64,000 bases of DNA from an uncultured Eubacteriales bacterium (GTDB lineage Bacteria > Bacillota > Clostridia > Oscillospirales > Oscillospiraceae), in NCBI GenBank assembly GCA_900319695.1, contig ONPN01000001.1:62001-126000 (forward strand), given 5' to 3'. Each line of letters opens with the position of its first letter. Position 1 is the stretch's first letter. The translations under genes and the position numbers were made by a program. Below are positions 53,021 through 62,067 of this stretch, piece by piece. The notes under the pieces were generated by a model, which worked only from the letters and a program-made list of their open reading frames with translations, ran no database searches and had not been told where the DNA came from.

Positions 53021-54136
53021 TCATTTAAGTCTGTGAAAATAGCGCAGCGCGCTCTCGTCCGGCTCGTCGCGCAGAAGCTCGCGTAAGTCCGCGATGATGT
53101 CCGCCGCGGCGGACGAGCGCTGGAACATGCTCTGCTCCGTACACCAGACCCGGCCCTCTCTCACCGCGCGAAACTCCCCGAGCAGGGGGCTGAGCTTCAA
53201 AAAGTCCTCGAGCGTTGCGATCTCCCCCGCCACGGTGCTGTTGTAGATCAGCACGTCGGCGTTTCGCGCCTGGGTGTAGAAGGATTCGGTCTGGATGGTC
53301 ACGGTGGACAGGGCGTTTTCCTCGCCCGGAAGCGCGGTGAACACGCTCTCGCCGCCCGCAAGCTCGATCATGCGCGTGACGTAGTCGGCCTTTTTCCGCA
53401 CGACCGCGCCGCCGTTTGCGCTCAGGTGGAAGAAGGCCACGGTCCTGCCGCCGCTCTCCTCCGCCGTCGCCGCCGCGAGCGTCTGCTCCTGGCGCTTAAA
53501 GAAGTCCTCCGCCTCCCGGAGCCGCCCAGTCAAAAGCCCGTAGAGCTTGATCCACTCGACCCGCCCGAGGGGGTGGGGCTCGTAGCTGGAATACTCCACC
53601 AGCACGGGAAAGCCCAGGGCCTCCAGCTTCTCCCGCGTCTCCGGGGCGTGGAGGATCATGGTGTTCTCGAGGGCCAGATCGCAGCCCTCCTCGAGCAGCA
53701 GCTCATAGTCCGGCGCGCTGTACTTGCCCGCGTAGAGCACGCGCTCCTCCTCTTCGGCCCGCCGCAGCTCCGGGATGCGCCAGCTCTCCGGCGCGGTGGC
53801 CGTGCAGCGCACGTTCTCCAGCGCGCCGAGGCGCAGAAACAGATCCCCCGCCGAGGAGCTCGCGAGGTACGCGCGCTCCACCGGGACGGGGATCACCGGC
53901 AGCGCCTCCAGCCCCGGGGGGACGGGCGCGCCGTCCGGCAGGAGCAGATATTGCTCCCGCCCCGCGACCGTGAGCAGGGCCGCCCCGCCCTCGTAGTAGT
54001 CGACGCGGTACTGCTCGGCATAGGCAAGGGCCAGCTCCCCGACGGGTTCGGCCCCCGTCCGGGCTTTATCCTCCGCCGCGCAGGCGCCGAGCATGAGGCA
54101 CAGCAGGGCAAGCAGAAGCGACAGGCCCCGCCTCAT
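53021..54136 (-). CDS. btuF: FecB/BtuF-type substrate-binding lipoprotein
   Basis: 371 residues. Lipobox LMLGAC (about 15-20). The periplasmic-binding-protein-like fold of the FecB class is seen in RAYLASSSAGDLFLRLGAL, SAPDYELLLEEGCDLALENTMI and VEYSSYEPHPLGRVEWIKLYGLL. It delivers the ligand to BtuCD. It overlaps the NEAT-like gene by four bases (ATGA), so the two are translated together. Ligand is inferred from the operon. Confidence 0.88.
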   Translation of the reverse strand: MRRGLSLLLALLCLMLGACAAEDKARTGAEPVGELALAYAEQYRVDYYEGGAALLTVAGREQYLLLPDGAPVPPGLEALPVIPVPVERAYLASSSAGDLFLRLGALENVRCTATAPESWRIPELRRAEEEERVLYAGKYSAPDYELLLEEGCDLALENTMILHAPETREKLEALGFPVLVEYSSYEPHPLGRVEWIKLYGLLTGRLREAEDFFKRQEQTLAAATAEESGGRTVAFFHLSANGGAVVRKKADYVTRMIELAGGESVFTALPGEENALSTVTIQTESFYTQARNADVLIYNSTVAGEIATLEDFLKLSPLLGEFRAVREGRVWCTEQSMFQRSSAAADIIADLRELLRDEPDESALRYFHRLK

Positions 54137-54993
54137 GCGCCGCGCTCCAGACTGTCGGACGCAAAGCGCAGCGTGTAGTCGATCAGGTGCGGCTCGCTCA
54201 TGGCGACGGTCCTGGCCTTGACCGCCATGGGCCGGTCAAAGCGCGTCACGGGGATTTCAAACACAGCGTTTCCCTCCGCATTCACCGGTGTAAACTCTTC
54301 GTCCCCGACGCACATGAGATCATAGTTTTTGCTGCCCCAGACGATACGCGCGAAGGCCTGTCCCCCCTCGACCCAGAGGGCGCAGGGGGACTCAACGCTC
54401 GCCCGGCCCGAGCCGCCGCCGAGACTGACGGACACGGTATAGTCTCCGTCCTCCAGTCCCAGGCTCTCCGCCGTCACGAAAAAGCCCTCCCGGAAGGCGT
54501 CCTCCGGCAGGGAGTCCGCCCGGAACAGCAGGGTCCTGTCGTACCAGAGCTCCTTGCTGCGGCTGTAGGCCGCGCAGGGCACGCCCGCGTCCAGCGCCGC
54601 GACGGGGATGGTGAAGCTGCCCTCCCCCTCGCCGCTCTCTTCAAAGGGGATGCGCTCGGCCTCGGGGGCCGCGTCGGCCTCCGGCGCCGTGCCGGGGTAG
54701 ACGAAGAGGTAGCTTTTGCTGTGCATGTAGAGCGTCGCGCTCATCTCCCCGCCGCGCACATGCAGCACCGCCTTTGTCACGCGGAACATCGAGGAGCTGC
54801 ACTTGAGCTCCACCGGGTAGTCCCCGTCCCGCAGGCTCTCGGGATAGACCGGGACCATGCCAGGCTCGACCACCTCTTCCACCGTCGTCATCTGGGAGGC
54901 GTCCGCCACGGCCGGGCCGTCCGCCGAAGCGGGCGCGCCGAGCAGCAGCGCCGCCAGGCACAGGATGAAAACGCCCGTATAAAACCTTCTCAT
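54133..54993 (-). CDS. Secreted protein with two NEAT-like repeats
   Basis: 286 residues. Signal peptide MRRFYTGVFILCLAALLLGAPASADG. Two repeats of about 110 residues follow (about 50-165 and 175-282), each with LxDGDY(P/T)V, a W/H-SK-Y segment (YMHSKSYLFVYPG; WGSKNYDLMCVG), F-IPV and a closing YDRTLLF or IDYTLRF then DSL. This pattern resembles NEAT domains, which bind heme or related tetrapyrroles at Gram-positive surfaces. There is no LPxTG or lipobox. Its place before a BtuFCD-type importer suggests it hands over a tetrapyrrole such as a corrinoid. The NEAT assignment is by eye. Confidence 0.6.
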   Translation of the reverse strand: MRRFYTGVFILCLAALLLGAPASADGPAVADASQMTTVEEVVEPGMVPVYPESLRDGDYPVELKCSSSMFRVTKAVLHVRGGEMSATLYMHSKSYLFVYPGTAPEADAAPEAERIPFEESGEGEGSFTIPVAALDAGVPCAAYSRSKELWYDRTLLFRADSLPEDAFREGFFVTAESLGLEDGDYTVSVSLGGGSGRASVESPCALWVEGGQAFARIVWGSKNYDLMCVGDEEFTPVNAEGNAVFEIPVTRFDRPMAVKARTVAMSEPHLIDYTLRFASDSLERGA

Positions 54994-55757
54994 GTTCTCT
55001 CTCCCCCTCTTTCTTCGCTGTGAGCGCCCAGCGCCTCCGCGCAGCGCTTTAAGACCTCTTCATAGCTCAGCCCGTCCTCGCGCGGGCGGCTGAGCACCAG
55101 CAGCTCCGCCCCGGTCTCCCGCGCGGCGGCCGCCTTCTCCCGAAAGCCCCCCGCGCCGCCCCCGTCCTTGCTGACAAGGTAGCGTATCGCGTACTGCCGG
55201 ATCGTCGCCGCGTTCATCTCCCGGGAAAAGGGCCCCTGCATGGCGATGATGTTCCGGTGCGGGATGCCCAGCGCCTCGCAGGCGGCGAGACTCTCCCGGC
55301 AGGGCAGCACGCGCGGGAAGAGCCGCTCCGGGCCGAGGCTTGCGTAGGCCCCGAGCTCTTTCGCCCCGGTGGTGAGCAGGACGTTTCCCTCCCGTGGGGT
55401 AAGCCATTGGGCTGCCCCGGCGGCGTCGGCAAAGACCCGCGCGCCCGCCGTCTCGCTCTCGTCCCGCTTGAGCCGCAGCAACGGCACGCCCGCCGCCTCG
55501 CAGGCGGCCCTGACCGTCTCGCTGATGTGTTTGGCATAGGGGTGGGTCGCGTCCACGCAGAGGGCGGCGTCTTTTAACAGCGCCCGCTTTTCCTCCGCGT
55601 CCAGGGGGCCGACCCGGACGCTCACGCCGGGGATTACCCCCTGTTCCTCCCGCCCGTAGTCGCTGGCCACGCAGACGGTGAGCGCCGCGCCCAGCTCCGC
55701 GAGCCGTTCGGACAATCGCCGCCCCTCGCTGGTGCCGCCGAAGATCACGATCCTCAT
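54990..55757 (-). CDS. cbiJ: Precorrin-6A (cobalt-precorrin-6A) reductase
   Basis: 255 residues. The N-terminal nucleotide-binding segment is MRIVIFGGTSEGRRLSERLAE; VDATHPYAKHISETVRAACE and LLTTGAKELGAY are typical for CobK/CbiJ. It reduces the macrocycle using NAD(P)H in anaerobic corrin synthesis. It overlaps neighbours by four bases on both sides. Confidence 0.92.
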   Translation of the reverse strand: MRIVIFGGTSEGRRLSERLAELGAALTVCVASDYGREEQGVIPGVSVRVGPLDAEEKRALLKDAALCVDATHPYAKHISETVRAACEAAGVPLLRLKRDESETAGARVFADAAGAAQWLTPREGNVLLTTGAKELGAYASLGPERLFPRVLPCRESLAACEALGIPHRNIIAMQGPFSREMNAATIRQYAIRYLVSKDGGGAGGFREKAAAARETGAELLVLSRPREDGLSYEEVLKRCAEALGAHSEERGGERT

Positions 55758-56482
55758 GTCCGGTACCCCCGGGGCGTCACCATGCGCTCCCCGATTTTCT
55801 TTGTGGAGGACGCGCCGACAAAGACGGTCGTGAACATGTCCGCCTGCGCGTCTCTGAGCTCTTTGAGACTCAGGATGCGGACGCTCTCCCCCTCGCGGGC
55901 GATGTTCCGCGCAAGTCCGCAGACCGTCTCCGCCGCCTTGTGCTCCAGCAGCACGTCGCAGGCGCGGCGCAGAAAGTCCGGCCGGTGCCGGGACGCGGGG
56001 TTATACAGGCACAGCGCGAAGTCCCCCTCGGCTGCCAGACGCAGGCGCTTTTCGATCACGGCCCAGTCGGTCAGGCGGTCGGACAGGGAGATCACGCAGA
56101 AATCGTGGCCCAGCGGCGCGCCCAGCAGGGCCGCGCCCGAGACCGCCGCCGTGACGCCGGGGATCACAATGATCTCCGCCCCCGGGTAATCAGCGCCCAG
56201 CTCCAGCGCCGGGCCCGCCATGCCGTAGACGCCCGCGTCCCCGCTGCACACGAGGGCGCAGCAAAGGCCCTCGGACGCGCGCTCGAGACAGAAGCGGCAG
56301 CGCTCCAGCTCGCCGGTCATACCGGTCGTATAGAAGCGCTTTTCCGGAAAAAGGGGCCTGAGCAAGTCCACATAGCGCGTGTAGCCGCAGATGAGCTCCG
56401 CCTCCTCCAGAGCCGCGCGGGCGGCCCCGGTCATGTTCGCCGCGTCCCCCGGCCCGATGCCGACAAGATAACATTTTCCCAT
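55754..56482 (-). CDS. cbiH: Cobalt-precorrin-3B C17-methyltransferase
   Basis: 242-residue SAM-dependent tetrapyrrole methylase. The SAM/substrate site is in YLVGIGPGDAANMT (GxGPGD), ICGYTRYVDLL, VCSGDAGVYGM and IVIPGVTAAVSGAALLGAPLGHDFC. It methylates C17 with ring contraction. It follows cbiG by one base and overlaps cbiJ. Confidence 0.92.
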   Translation of the reverse strand: MGKCYLVGIGPGDAANMTGAARAALEEAELICGYTRYVDLLRPLFPEKRFYTTGMTGELERCRFCLERASEGLCCALVCSGDAGVYGMAGPALELGADYPGAEIIVIPGVTAAVSGAALLGAPLGHDFCVISLSDRLTDWAVIEKRLRLAAEGDFALCLYNPASRHRPDFLRRACDVLLEHKAAETVCGLARNIAREGESVRILSLKELRDAQADMFTTVFVGASSTKKIGERMVTPRGYRT

Positions 56483-56483
56483 T

Positions 56484-57470
56484 TCACCAGCTCCAATCCA
56501 GCGCGGGCTCCGCCTCCGCCAGCGCGAAGGTCACCCCGTTTGCGGCGTATTTTTTCTCGACCAGCGTCCCGCCGCACAGGACTGCCGCCCGCTCGCAGAC
56601 ATTGTCCACGCCGGTCTGCGCCTCCACAAAGCGCGAGGGCGTAAACTCGCCGGGGATGTCCCGCAGCGCCGAAGCGCTGTAGAACGTGAGCGGCCATCCG
56701 TGCTTTTCGCAGAAGCGCGAAAGCCCCGCCTCGTCCCGCTTGAGCTCGATCGTCGCCGCGCGGACGATCGCCCCGGGCAGCACGCCGCGCCCGGCGCAGA
56801 AGCGTGCAAGCTCCCGCTCCAGCGTCTCCGCCTCCATCCCGCGCCTGCACCCGATCCCGACCGTCAGCACGCGGGGGATAAGCTGCAAGACATTCCTCCC
56901 CGTCTCCCGGTAAGAGACCAGCGCCGCCGCGTCCGTGGGGCTCTCGGTCAGATGCACATGGGCGGGCCTCTCCCCGGCGACGGGCCAGGGACAGTACAGG
57001 CTCACGTCCTCCCCCCGCAGCACGGCGGCGGATACCGCCCGGATGCCCTCCGGCCGAAGAACGCTCATCCCCTGTTTTTTGGCCCAGAGGTCCACCGCAA
57101 ACGCGCCGTTTAAGTCCGTCGCGGTGGTGACGATCGCCGTCCCGCCCGTGAGGGCCGCGATCCGGCGGGCAAGCGCATTGGCCCCGCCCAGATGCCCGGA
57201 CAGCAGCGGGATCACAAAGCGGCCCGTCTCGTCCAGGCACAAGACGGCGGGGTCCGCCGCCTTGCTTTGGATGTGCGCCGCGACGGCGCGGACCGCGATG
57301 CCCGCGGCGCCGATAAAGATCAGCGCCTCCCGCCTCGGAAACTCCGCCGCCGTCCACGCGGCGAGGGGCAGGTCGGCTTCGCGCAGCGTCCCGCCGAGCT
57401 CTCCGCGCAGCGTCTCCGCCAGAGTCTGACCCCGCGCGGTAAACGCCGTAAAGGCAAAGCCCTCTCTCAT
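56484..57470 (-). CDS. cbiG: Cobalt-precorrin-5A hydrolase
   Basis: 328 residues from ATG 57470 (GGAGGGAGAAG upstream, and a four-base overlap with cbiD). The N-terminal CbiG domain has EALIFIGAAGIAVRAVA and LLSGHLGGANALARRIAALTGGTAIVTTATD; the C-terminal domain has GIGCRRGMEAETLE and EFTPSRFVEAQTGVDNVCERAAV. It opens the delta-lactone ring and releases acetaldehyde, a step only of the anaerobic route. Confidence 0.93.
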   Translation of the reverse strand: MREGFAFTAFTARGQTLAETLRGELGGTLREADLPLAAWTAAEFPRREALIFIGAAGIAVRAVAAHIQSKAADPAVLCLDETGRFVIPLLSGHLGGANALARRIAALTGGTAIVTTATDLNGAFAVDLWAKKQGMSVLRPEGIRAVSAAVLRGEDVSLYCPWPVAGERPAHVHLTESPTDAAALVSYRETGRNVLQLIPRVLTVGIGCRRGMEAETLERELARFCAGRGVLPGAIVRAATIELKRDEAGLSRFCEKHGWPLTFYSASALRDIPGEFTPSRFVEAQTGVDNVCERAAVLCGGTLVEKKYAANGVTFALAEAEPALDWSW

Positions 57471-58606
57471 GTCTTCTCCCTCCGCCAAAAGCCCAGCTCC
57501 TTCACGCCCGCCGTCTCGCCCAGCAGGCCGTAGACATTGGAAAACAGGATCGCCCCGATCCGCAGCGCGCCGCCGGCGCGCCTGTCAAGATGGGCCTGGA
57601 TCTCCGACAGCAGGCTCTCCATGACGGCTTCCCGCAGGCAAGCCTTCTCCAAAACGGCGAGGCAGCCGTCCGCGCTGACCTGCTCCATGAGCTCCCGGCA
57701 GGTCTCTCTCCCCGCGCCGCAGAGGGCCGCGTGGGCGCAGAACAGCTCCCGCCGGCAGTCGGCGGTGCGGGAATGGGTGTTCATGATCCCGCCCGCGAGC
57801 TTGACGAGCTTGCCGACATGCCCGACGAGCAGGACGTCCCGCAGCCCCTCCGTCACGGCGATATCCACCGCGTCCCCGATGAAGTTGGAGCACTTCGCGG
57901 CGGGGATGCCCTTCAGGGCCGGGAGCTTTTCGCGCAGGTAATCCATGCCGTAGTTTCCGGGCGTCAGGACGAGCGCGTCGGAGCCGGAGGCCGCCGCCTG
58001 CCTTATCTCCAGGGCGATGGTATCCACCAGGGCCCGCTCGCTCATCGGCTCGACGATCCCGGAGGTGCCGAGGATGGAGATGCCGCCCTCGATCCCGAGC
58101 TGCGGGTTGAAGGTCTTTTTCGCAAGCTCCGCCCCGCCGGGCACGGAGAGCGTCACGCTCAGCCCCCCGCCGTAGCCCGCCTCATCGCACACGGTCTCGA
58201 GCGCCGCCAGGATCATTTTGCGCGGCACGCTGTTGATCGCGGCCTCGCCGACCTTCTGATCGAGCCCCGGCTTCGTCACGCGCCCGATCCCCTCCCCGGC
58301 CTCGAGTTTGATCCCCCGCTCCCGGCGGGAGACGCGGGCGGCGATCAGGATGCCGTCGGTGACGTCGGGGTCGTCCCCCGCGTCCTTTCGCACCGCGCAG
58401 ACGGCGCTCCCGCCGTCCATGGTCAAAAGCTCCGGCCTCAGCTCCACGCGCAGGCCGCCCGGCGTCAGCAGGGAGAGCGTTTCCGGCGCTCTGCCCGTCA
58501 GCAGCAGCTCCGCCGCCCCCGCCGCCGCCAGGGCCGCGCAGGTGCCGGTGGTATAGCCCCGGCGCAGGCGCTTTGCCCCGCAGCGGACATAGCGTTCATC
58601 GTCCAT
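57467..58606 (-). CDS. cbiD: Cobalt-precorrin-5B C1-methyltransferase
   Basis: 379 residues from ATG 58606. The family signature RRGYTTGTCAALAAAGAA is near the start (about 17-34), followed by ITILG-type loops (GISILGTSGIVEPMSERAL) and VLTPGNYGMDYLRE. CbiD methylates C1 and defines the anaerobic pathway. The start overlaps the Cys-rich small gene by eleven bases, and the end overlaps cbiG by four. Confidence 0.93.
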   Translation of the reverse strand: MDDERYVRCGAKRLRRGYTTGTCAALAAAGAAELLLTGRAPETLSLLTPGGLRVELRPELLTMDGGSAVCAVRKDAGDDPDVTDGILIAARVSRRERGIKLEAGEGIGRVTKPGLDQKVGEAAINSVPRKMILAALETVCDEAGYGGGLSVTLSVPGGAELAKKTFNPQLGIEGGISILGTSGIVEPMSERALVDTIALEIRQAAASGSDALVLTPGNYGMDYLREKLPALKGIPAAKCSNFIGDAVDIAVTEGLRDVLLVGHVGKLVKLAGGIMNTHSRTADCRRELFCAHAALCGAGRETCRELMEQVSADGCLAVLEKACLREAVMESLLSEIQAHLDRRAGGALRIGAILFSNVYGLLGETAGVKELGFWRREKT

Positions 58607-58874
58607 CGCTGTTCTCTTTTCTCGCCGCGAGACGCGCAAGCTCGGGAAAGCGCGCCGTCACCTTCTGATAGTTCTCTCTGATATGCGGAAACGCGCACCC
58701 GTCGCAGCTCTTGATCCCCGCCCCGGTATAGCGGAAGCGGCCGCCGCAGCCCTCGCCGAGGGCGTAGAGCGGGCAGTAGCAGAACAGGCAGTTGAAGACC
58801 TCCTCCGCGATCCCCTCATGGCAGGGAAAATACTCGCAGGCGCGGTTTTGTACAAACTGATAATGCTTTTCCAT
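58596..58874 (-). CDS. Cysteine-rich small domain protein of the cobalamin operon
   Basis: 92 residues from ATG 58874 (GAGAGG nine bases upstream; another ATG is three codons earlier). Seven or more cysteines: CEYFPCH, FNCLFCYCPLY, GCGGRF, KSCDGCAFPH. This pattern belongs to the small cysteine-rich family often found in anaerobic cobalamin clusters. It may bind a metal or iron-sulfur cluster. The exact role is unknown. It shares its first base with the cbiC stop. Confidence 0.85.
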   Translation of the reverse strand: MEKHYQFVQNRACEYFPCHEGIAEEVFNCLFCYCPLYALGEGCGGRFRYTGAGIKSCDGCAFPHIRENYQKVTARFPELARLAARKENSDGR

Positions 58875-59536
58875 CACGTCCATCCTCTCTCCCCGGGGTC
58901 CAGCATGTCCGCCGCCGTGTAGATCAGCGCGTTGCAGACCGCGGCGGCGATGCTGCTGCCGCCCTTGCGGCCCATGGCGGCGATGGCCGGGACGCCGCAG
59001 GCCCGGCAGGTCTCAAAGATTTTTTCCTTGCTCTCCACGACGTTTACAAAGCCCACCGGCACGGCGATGACCAGTGCGGGCCGCAGGCCGTCCCGTATGA
59101 GCTCTGCGAGCGTGAGCAGGGCGGTCGGGGCGTTTCCGACGGCATAGACCGCCGAAGGGCAGCGCTGCGCCGCATGGCGCATGGCCGCCGCGGCGCGGGT
59201 AGTGCCCCCGGCCTTCGCAAGCGCCGCGATCTCGGGCTCCGCCATGAAGCAGAAAAGCTCCCCGCCGAGCCTTGAAAGGCCACGCCTGCTGACGCCCGCC
59301 TTCGCCATATTGGTGTCGGTCACAACGCCCGCGCCGTTTCTGAGCGCTTCGACGCCCAGGCGTACGGCGTCGGGCGTAAAGCGCAGAGTCTCCGCGTAGT
59401 CAAAATCCGCGCTCGCGTGGATGCAGCGCAGGATCACGGCCTCGTTTTCGGGCTCGGTCGGGACGCCTTTCGCCCGCAGCTCCGAGCGGATGATGGCGAA
59501 GCTCTCCCGTTCGATCTCATCGGGTCTTGTCGTCAT
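58874..59536 (-). CDS. cbiC: Cobalt-precorrin-8 methylmutase
   Basis: About 220 residues; starts at 59542 or 59536 are both possible. The active site histidine is in RCIHASADFDYAE, followed by VVTDTNMAKAGVSRRGL, VGNAPTALLTL and GRKGGSSIAAAVCNAL. It moves the C11 methyl group to C12, giving cobyrinate. Its start overlaps the cobQ end by about 20 bases. Confidence 0.94.
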   Translation of the reverse strand: MTTRPDEIERESFAIIRSELRAKGVPTEPENEAVILRCIHASADFDYAETLRFTPDAVRLGVEALRNGAGVVTDTNMAKAGVSRRGLSRLGGELFCFMAEPEIAALAKAGGTTRAAAAMRHAAQRCPSAVYAVGNAPTALLTLAELIRDGLRPALVIAVPVGFVNVVESKEKIFETCRACGVPAIAAMGRKGGSSIAAAVCNALIYTAADMLDPGERGWT

Positions 59537-61007
59537 GGGCATACGCCTCCATTGCTCTCCGTATGGCCTTCATATCAAGGCTCTCTTCCACCGCGTCGGC
59601 CAAAAGCTCATACTGCCGCTGCCGGTACGCGGCGCGGTTTTCGGGGACCACGCGGGGAACTTCGATCCCCTTTCGTTCGGCGAGGAAGGACGCGAGCCGC
59701 GCGGTCAGCTCCCCGCTGTCGAAAAGCCCGTGCAGGTAGGTACCGTACACGTTGTCCCCGGCCGCGCCGTCCGCCGTCCCGTCCTCCAGGCGGCAGAAGG
59801 GCGGGGCTTCTCCGCGGGTGACGCCCATGTGGATCTCATAGCCCTCGAGCGCCGCGCCCGCAAACGGGCCCGCCGCGCAGACCGCCGTCCGCCGCGTCCG
59901 GGTCTTGGCCCGGGTGAAGACGGTCTCGCAGGGCAGAAGGCCGAGGCCCTCATACTCTCCCCGGCGCTCCACGCCCTCGGGGTCGGAGAGGCGTCTGCCC
60001 AGCATCTGATAGCCCCCGCACACGCCGAGCACCGGCGTCCCCGCCCGGTGCAGACGGCAGAGCGCGTCGGCAAGGCCGCTCTCACGCAGCCAGATGAGAT
60101 CGTCGATCGTGTTCTTGGTCCCCGGCAGCAGGAGCATGTCCGGCTCGCCGAGCTCTTCCCTCCGCCACACATAGCGCAGGGAGAGGGCCGGGTGCTGCTC
60201 CAGGGGCGAAAAGTCCGTAAAGTTTGCGATGTGCGGCAGTCTGATTGCCGCGAGATCCAGCGCCCGTCTCTCTCCCCGGCGCGAGAGTCTGGGAGAGAGG
60301 CTGTCCTCATCGTCGATCTCCGCCTTTATCCACGGCACGACGCCGAGCACCGGCAGCTTTGTCAGCTCCTCGAGCTGCGTAAGTCCCGGCCGCAGCAGCG
60401 CGATGTCCCCGCGAAACTTGTTGATCACCGTCCCGCACACGCGCCGCCGCTCGTCCTCCCGCAGCAGGGCCAGCGTCCCGTAGAGCTGCGCGAACACGCC
60501 GCCCCGGTCGATGTCCCCGGCCAGCAGCACGGGCGCGTCGATCAGCTCCGCAAGGCCCATGTTCACGATGTCGTCCTCGCGCAGGTTGATCTCCGCCGGG
60601 GAGCCCGCGCCCTCGACGACGATGACGTCGTTTTCCCGCGCGAGACTGCGATAGGCGTCCAGGATCACCGGGATCAGGCCGCGCTTCATTTGAAAATACG
60701 CGGCGGCGTCATAGTGGCCGCGCACCTCGCCCATGACGATGAGCTGGCTGCCGGTGTCCGAGGCGGGCTTGAGCAGGATGGGGTTCATCCTCACGTCGCA
60801 GGCGAGGCCCGCCGCCTCCGCCTGCACCGCCTGGGCCCGGCCGATCTCCAGCCCGTCCGGGGTGACGAAGCTGTTGAGGGCCATGTTCTGGCTCTTGAAG
60901 GGCGCCACGCGCAGGCCCTGCCGCGCGAAGATGCGGCAGAGCGCCGTGACCAGCAGGCTCTTCCCCGCGCCGGACATGGTGCCCTGTACCATGATGCGCT
61001 CAGCCAC
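59517..61007 (-). CDS. cobQ: Adenosylcobyric acid synthase (glutamine-hydrolysing)
   Basis: 496 residues from a GTG at 61007, which gives the standard N-terminus VAERIMVQGTMSGAGKSLL. ATPase motifs are GTMSGAGKS (P-loop), FKSQNMALNS and EGAGSPAEIN; the glutamine amidotransferase half has the nucleophile in VLGVCGGYQMLG and the histidine in GTYLHGLFDS. It amidates four carboxyl groups of the corrin (CbiP in the anaerobic naming). Overlaps cobD by eight bases. Confidence 0.94.
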   Translation of the reverse strand: MAERIMVQGTMSGAGKSLLVTALCRIFARQGLRVAPFKSQNMALNSFVTPDGLEIGRAQAVQAEAAGLACDVRMNPILLKPASDTGSQLIVMGEVRGHYDAAAYFQMKRGLIPVILDAYRSLARENDVIVVEGAGSPAEINLREDDIVNMGLAELIDAPVLLAGDIDRGGVFAQLYGTLALLREDERRRVCGTVINKFRGDIALLRPGLTQLEELTKLPVLGVVPWIKAEIDDEDSLSPRLSRRGERRALDLAAIRLPHIANFTDFSPLEQHPALSLRYVWRREELGEPDMLLLPGTKNTIDDLIWLRESGLADALCRLHRAGTPVLGVCGGYQMLGRRLSDPEGVERRGEYEGLGLLPCETVFTRAKTRTRRTAVCAAGPFAGAALEGYEIHMGVTRGEAPPFCRLEDGTADGAAGDNVYGTYLHGLFDSGELTARLASFLAERKGIEVPRVVPENRAAYRQRQYELLADAVEESLDMKAIRRAMEAYAHDDKTR

Positions 61008-62067
61008 GTTCCAGCACCTCCCCGATCGCTTTGAGCAGGGCCGCGTTTTCCTCCGGCGCGCGCACCGCCGTCCGCAGCCAGCCCGCCCGCAGCCCCGGCA
61101 TCTGCCCGCAGTCGCGCAGCAAAATCCCGCGGGCGCGCAGCTTTTCGCACAGGGCCGCATCCTCCGTATAAAAGAGCAGGAAGTTTGCCTCGCCGGGGAT
61201 AACGCGCAGGCCGAGACCTTCAAGCCCCCGGCGCAGCCTTTCCCTCTCCCGCCCGATGAGTGAGCGCAGCGTGTCCGCATATTCCGTCTCCCGCAGGGCG
61301 GCGATCCCGGCCTCCTGCGCGATCAGGGAGACGGGCCAGGGCTGGTCCCCCTGCCGCAGCCTTTCGGCGAGGTCCCCGTCCCCGCAGAGGGCGCAGCCGA
61401 GGCGCAGCCCCGCCATGCCGTAGGTCTTGGTGAAGGCTTTCAAAATGATGAGCTCCGGCCGGGAAGCGAGCGCGCCGACCATGCTGTACTTCTCGGGCTC
61501 CGGGACAAAGTCCATAAAGCACTCGTCCAGCACCGGCACGGCCCCCGCCGCCCGGCAGGCGTCCAGAATGAGCGTGACCTCCGCCTTTGACAGGAGCAGG
61601 CCCGTGGGGTTATGGGGATTGCACAGGAAGACAAGCTCCGTCCCCTCCGTGACCGCGCGGGCATAGTCCCCGGCGGGAAGGCGAAAGCCCTCGGACTCCG
61701 AGAGCGCAAAGCGCTTTACGGAGCAGTCGACGCTCTCCAGCGCCCGCTCGTACTCCGTAAAGCCCGGGGCCGTGACCAGCGCGCGGCGGGGCCTGAGCAG
61801 ACGGCAGAGCCTGTAGATCAGGTCCGCCGCCCCGTTGCCGCAGACGATGTTTTCGGCCGGAACTTTGTGAAAGGCGGCGAGGCTCCGGCGCAGGGCGCGG
61901 CACCGGGGATCCGGGTACAGAGCCGCCCTGTCCAGCGCCCGGACAGCCGCCGCGCGCACGCCCTCCGGCAGGCCGAGGGGGCTCACATTCGCCGAAAAAT
62001 CCAGCGGCTGCGCCCCGTATTGTTCCATAAAACCGGCCCAGTCGCCGCCATGCGTCTGTTTCATCAT
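61000..62067 (-). CDS. cobD: Threonine-phosphate decarboxylase / class I-II aminotransferase
   Basis: 355 residues from ATG 62067, which overlaps the cbiB stop as ATGA. PLP-fold landmarks: SANVSPLGLPEGV, CGNGAADLIYRL, LCNPHNPTGLLL, VLDECFMDF and the PLP lysine in LKAFTKTYGMAGLRLG. CobD makes (R)-1-amino-2-propanol phosphate, the linker for the lower loop; CobC-type aminotransferase naming is possible but the operon supports CobD. Confidence 0.92.
   Translation of the reverse strand: MMKQTHGGDWAGFMEQYGAQPLDFSANVSPLGLPEGVRAAAVRALDRAALYPDPRCRALRRSLAAFHKVPAENIVCGNGAADLIYRLCRLLRPRRALVTAPGFTEYERALESVDCSVKRFALSESEGFRLPAGDYARAVTEGTELVFLCNPHNPTGLLLSKAEVTLILDACRAAGAVPVLDECFMDFVPEPEKYSMVGALASRPELIILKAFTKTYGMAGLRLGCALCGDGDLAERLRQGDQPWPVSLIAQEAGIAALRETEYADTLRSLIGRERERLRRGLEGLGLRVIPGEANFLLFYTEDAALCEKLRARGILLRDCGQMPGLRAGWLRTAVRAPEENAALLKAIGEVLERG

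Noticed and set aside
51221..54136. Siderophore or haem importer
   Set aside because: FecBCD-type transporters can carry these, but the four-base overlaps with a cobalamin operon make corrinoid the more likely cargo. Not excluded.
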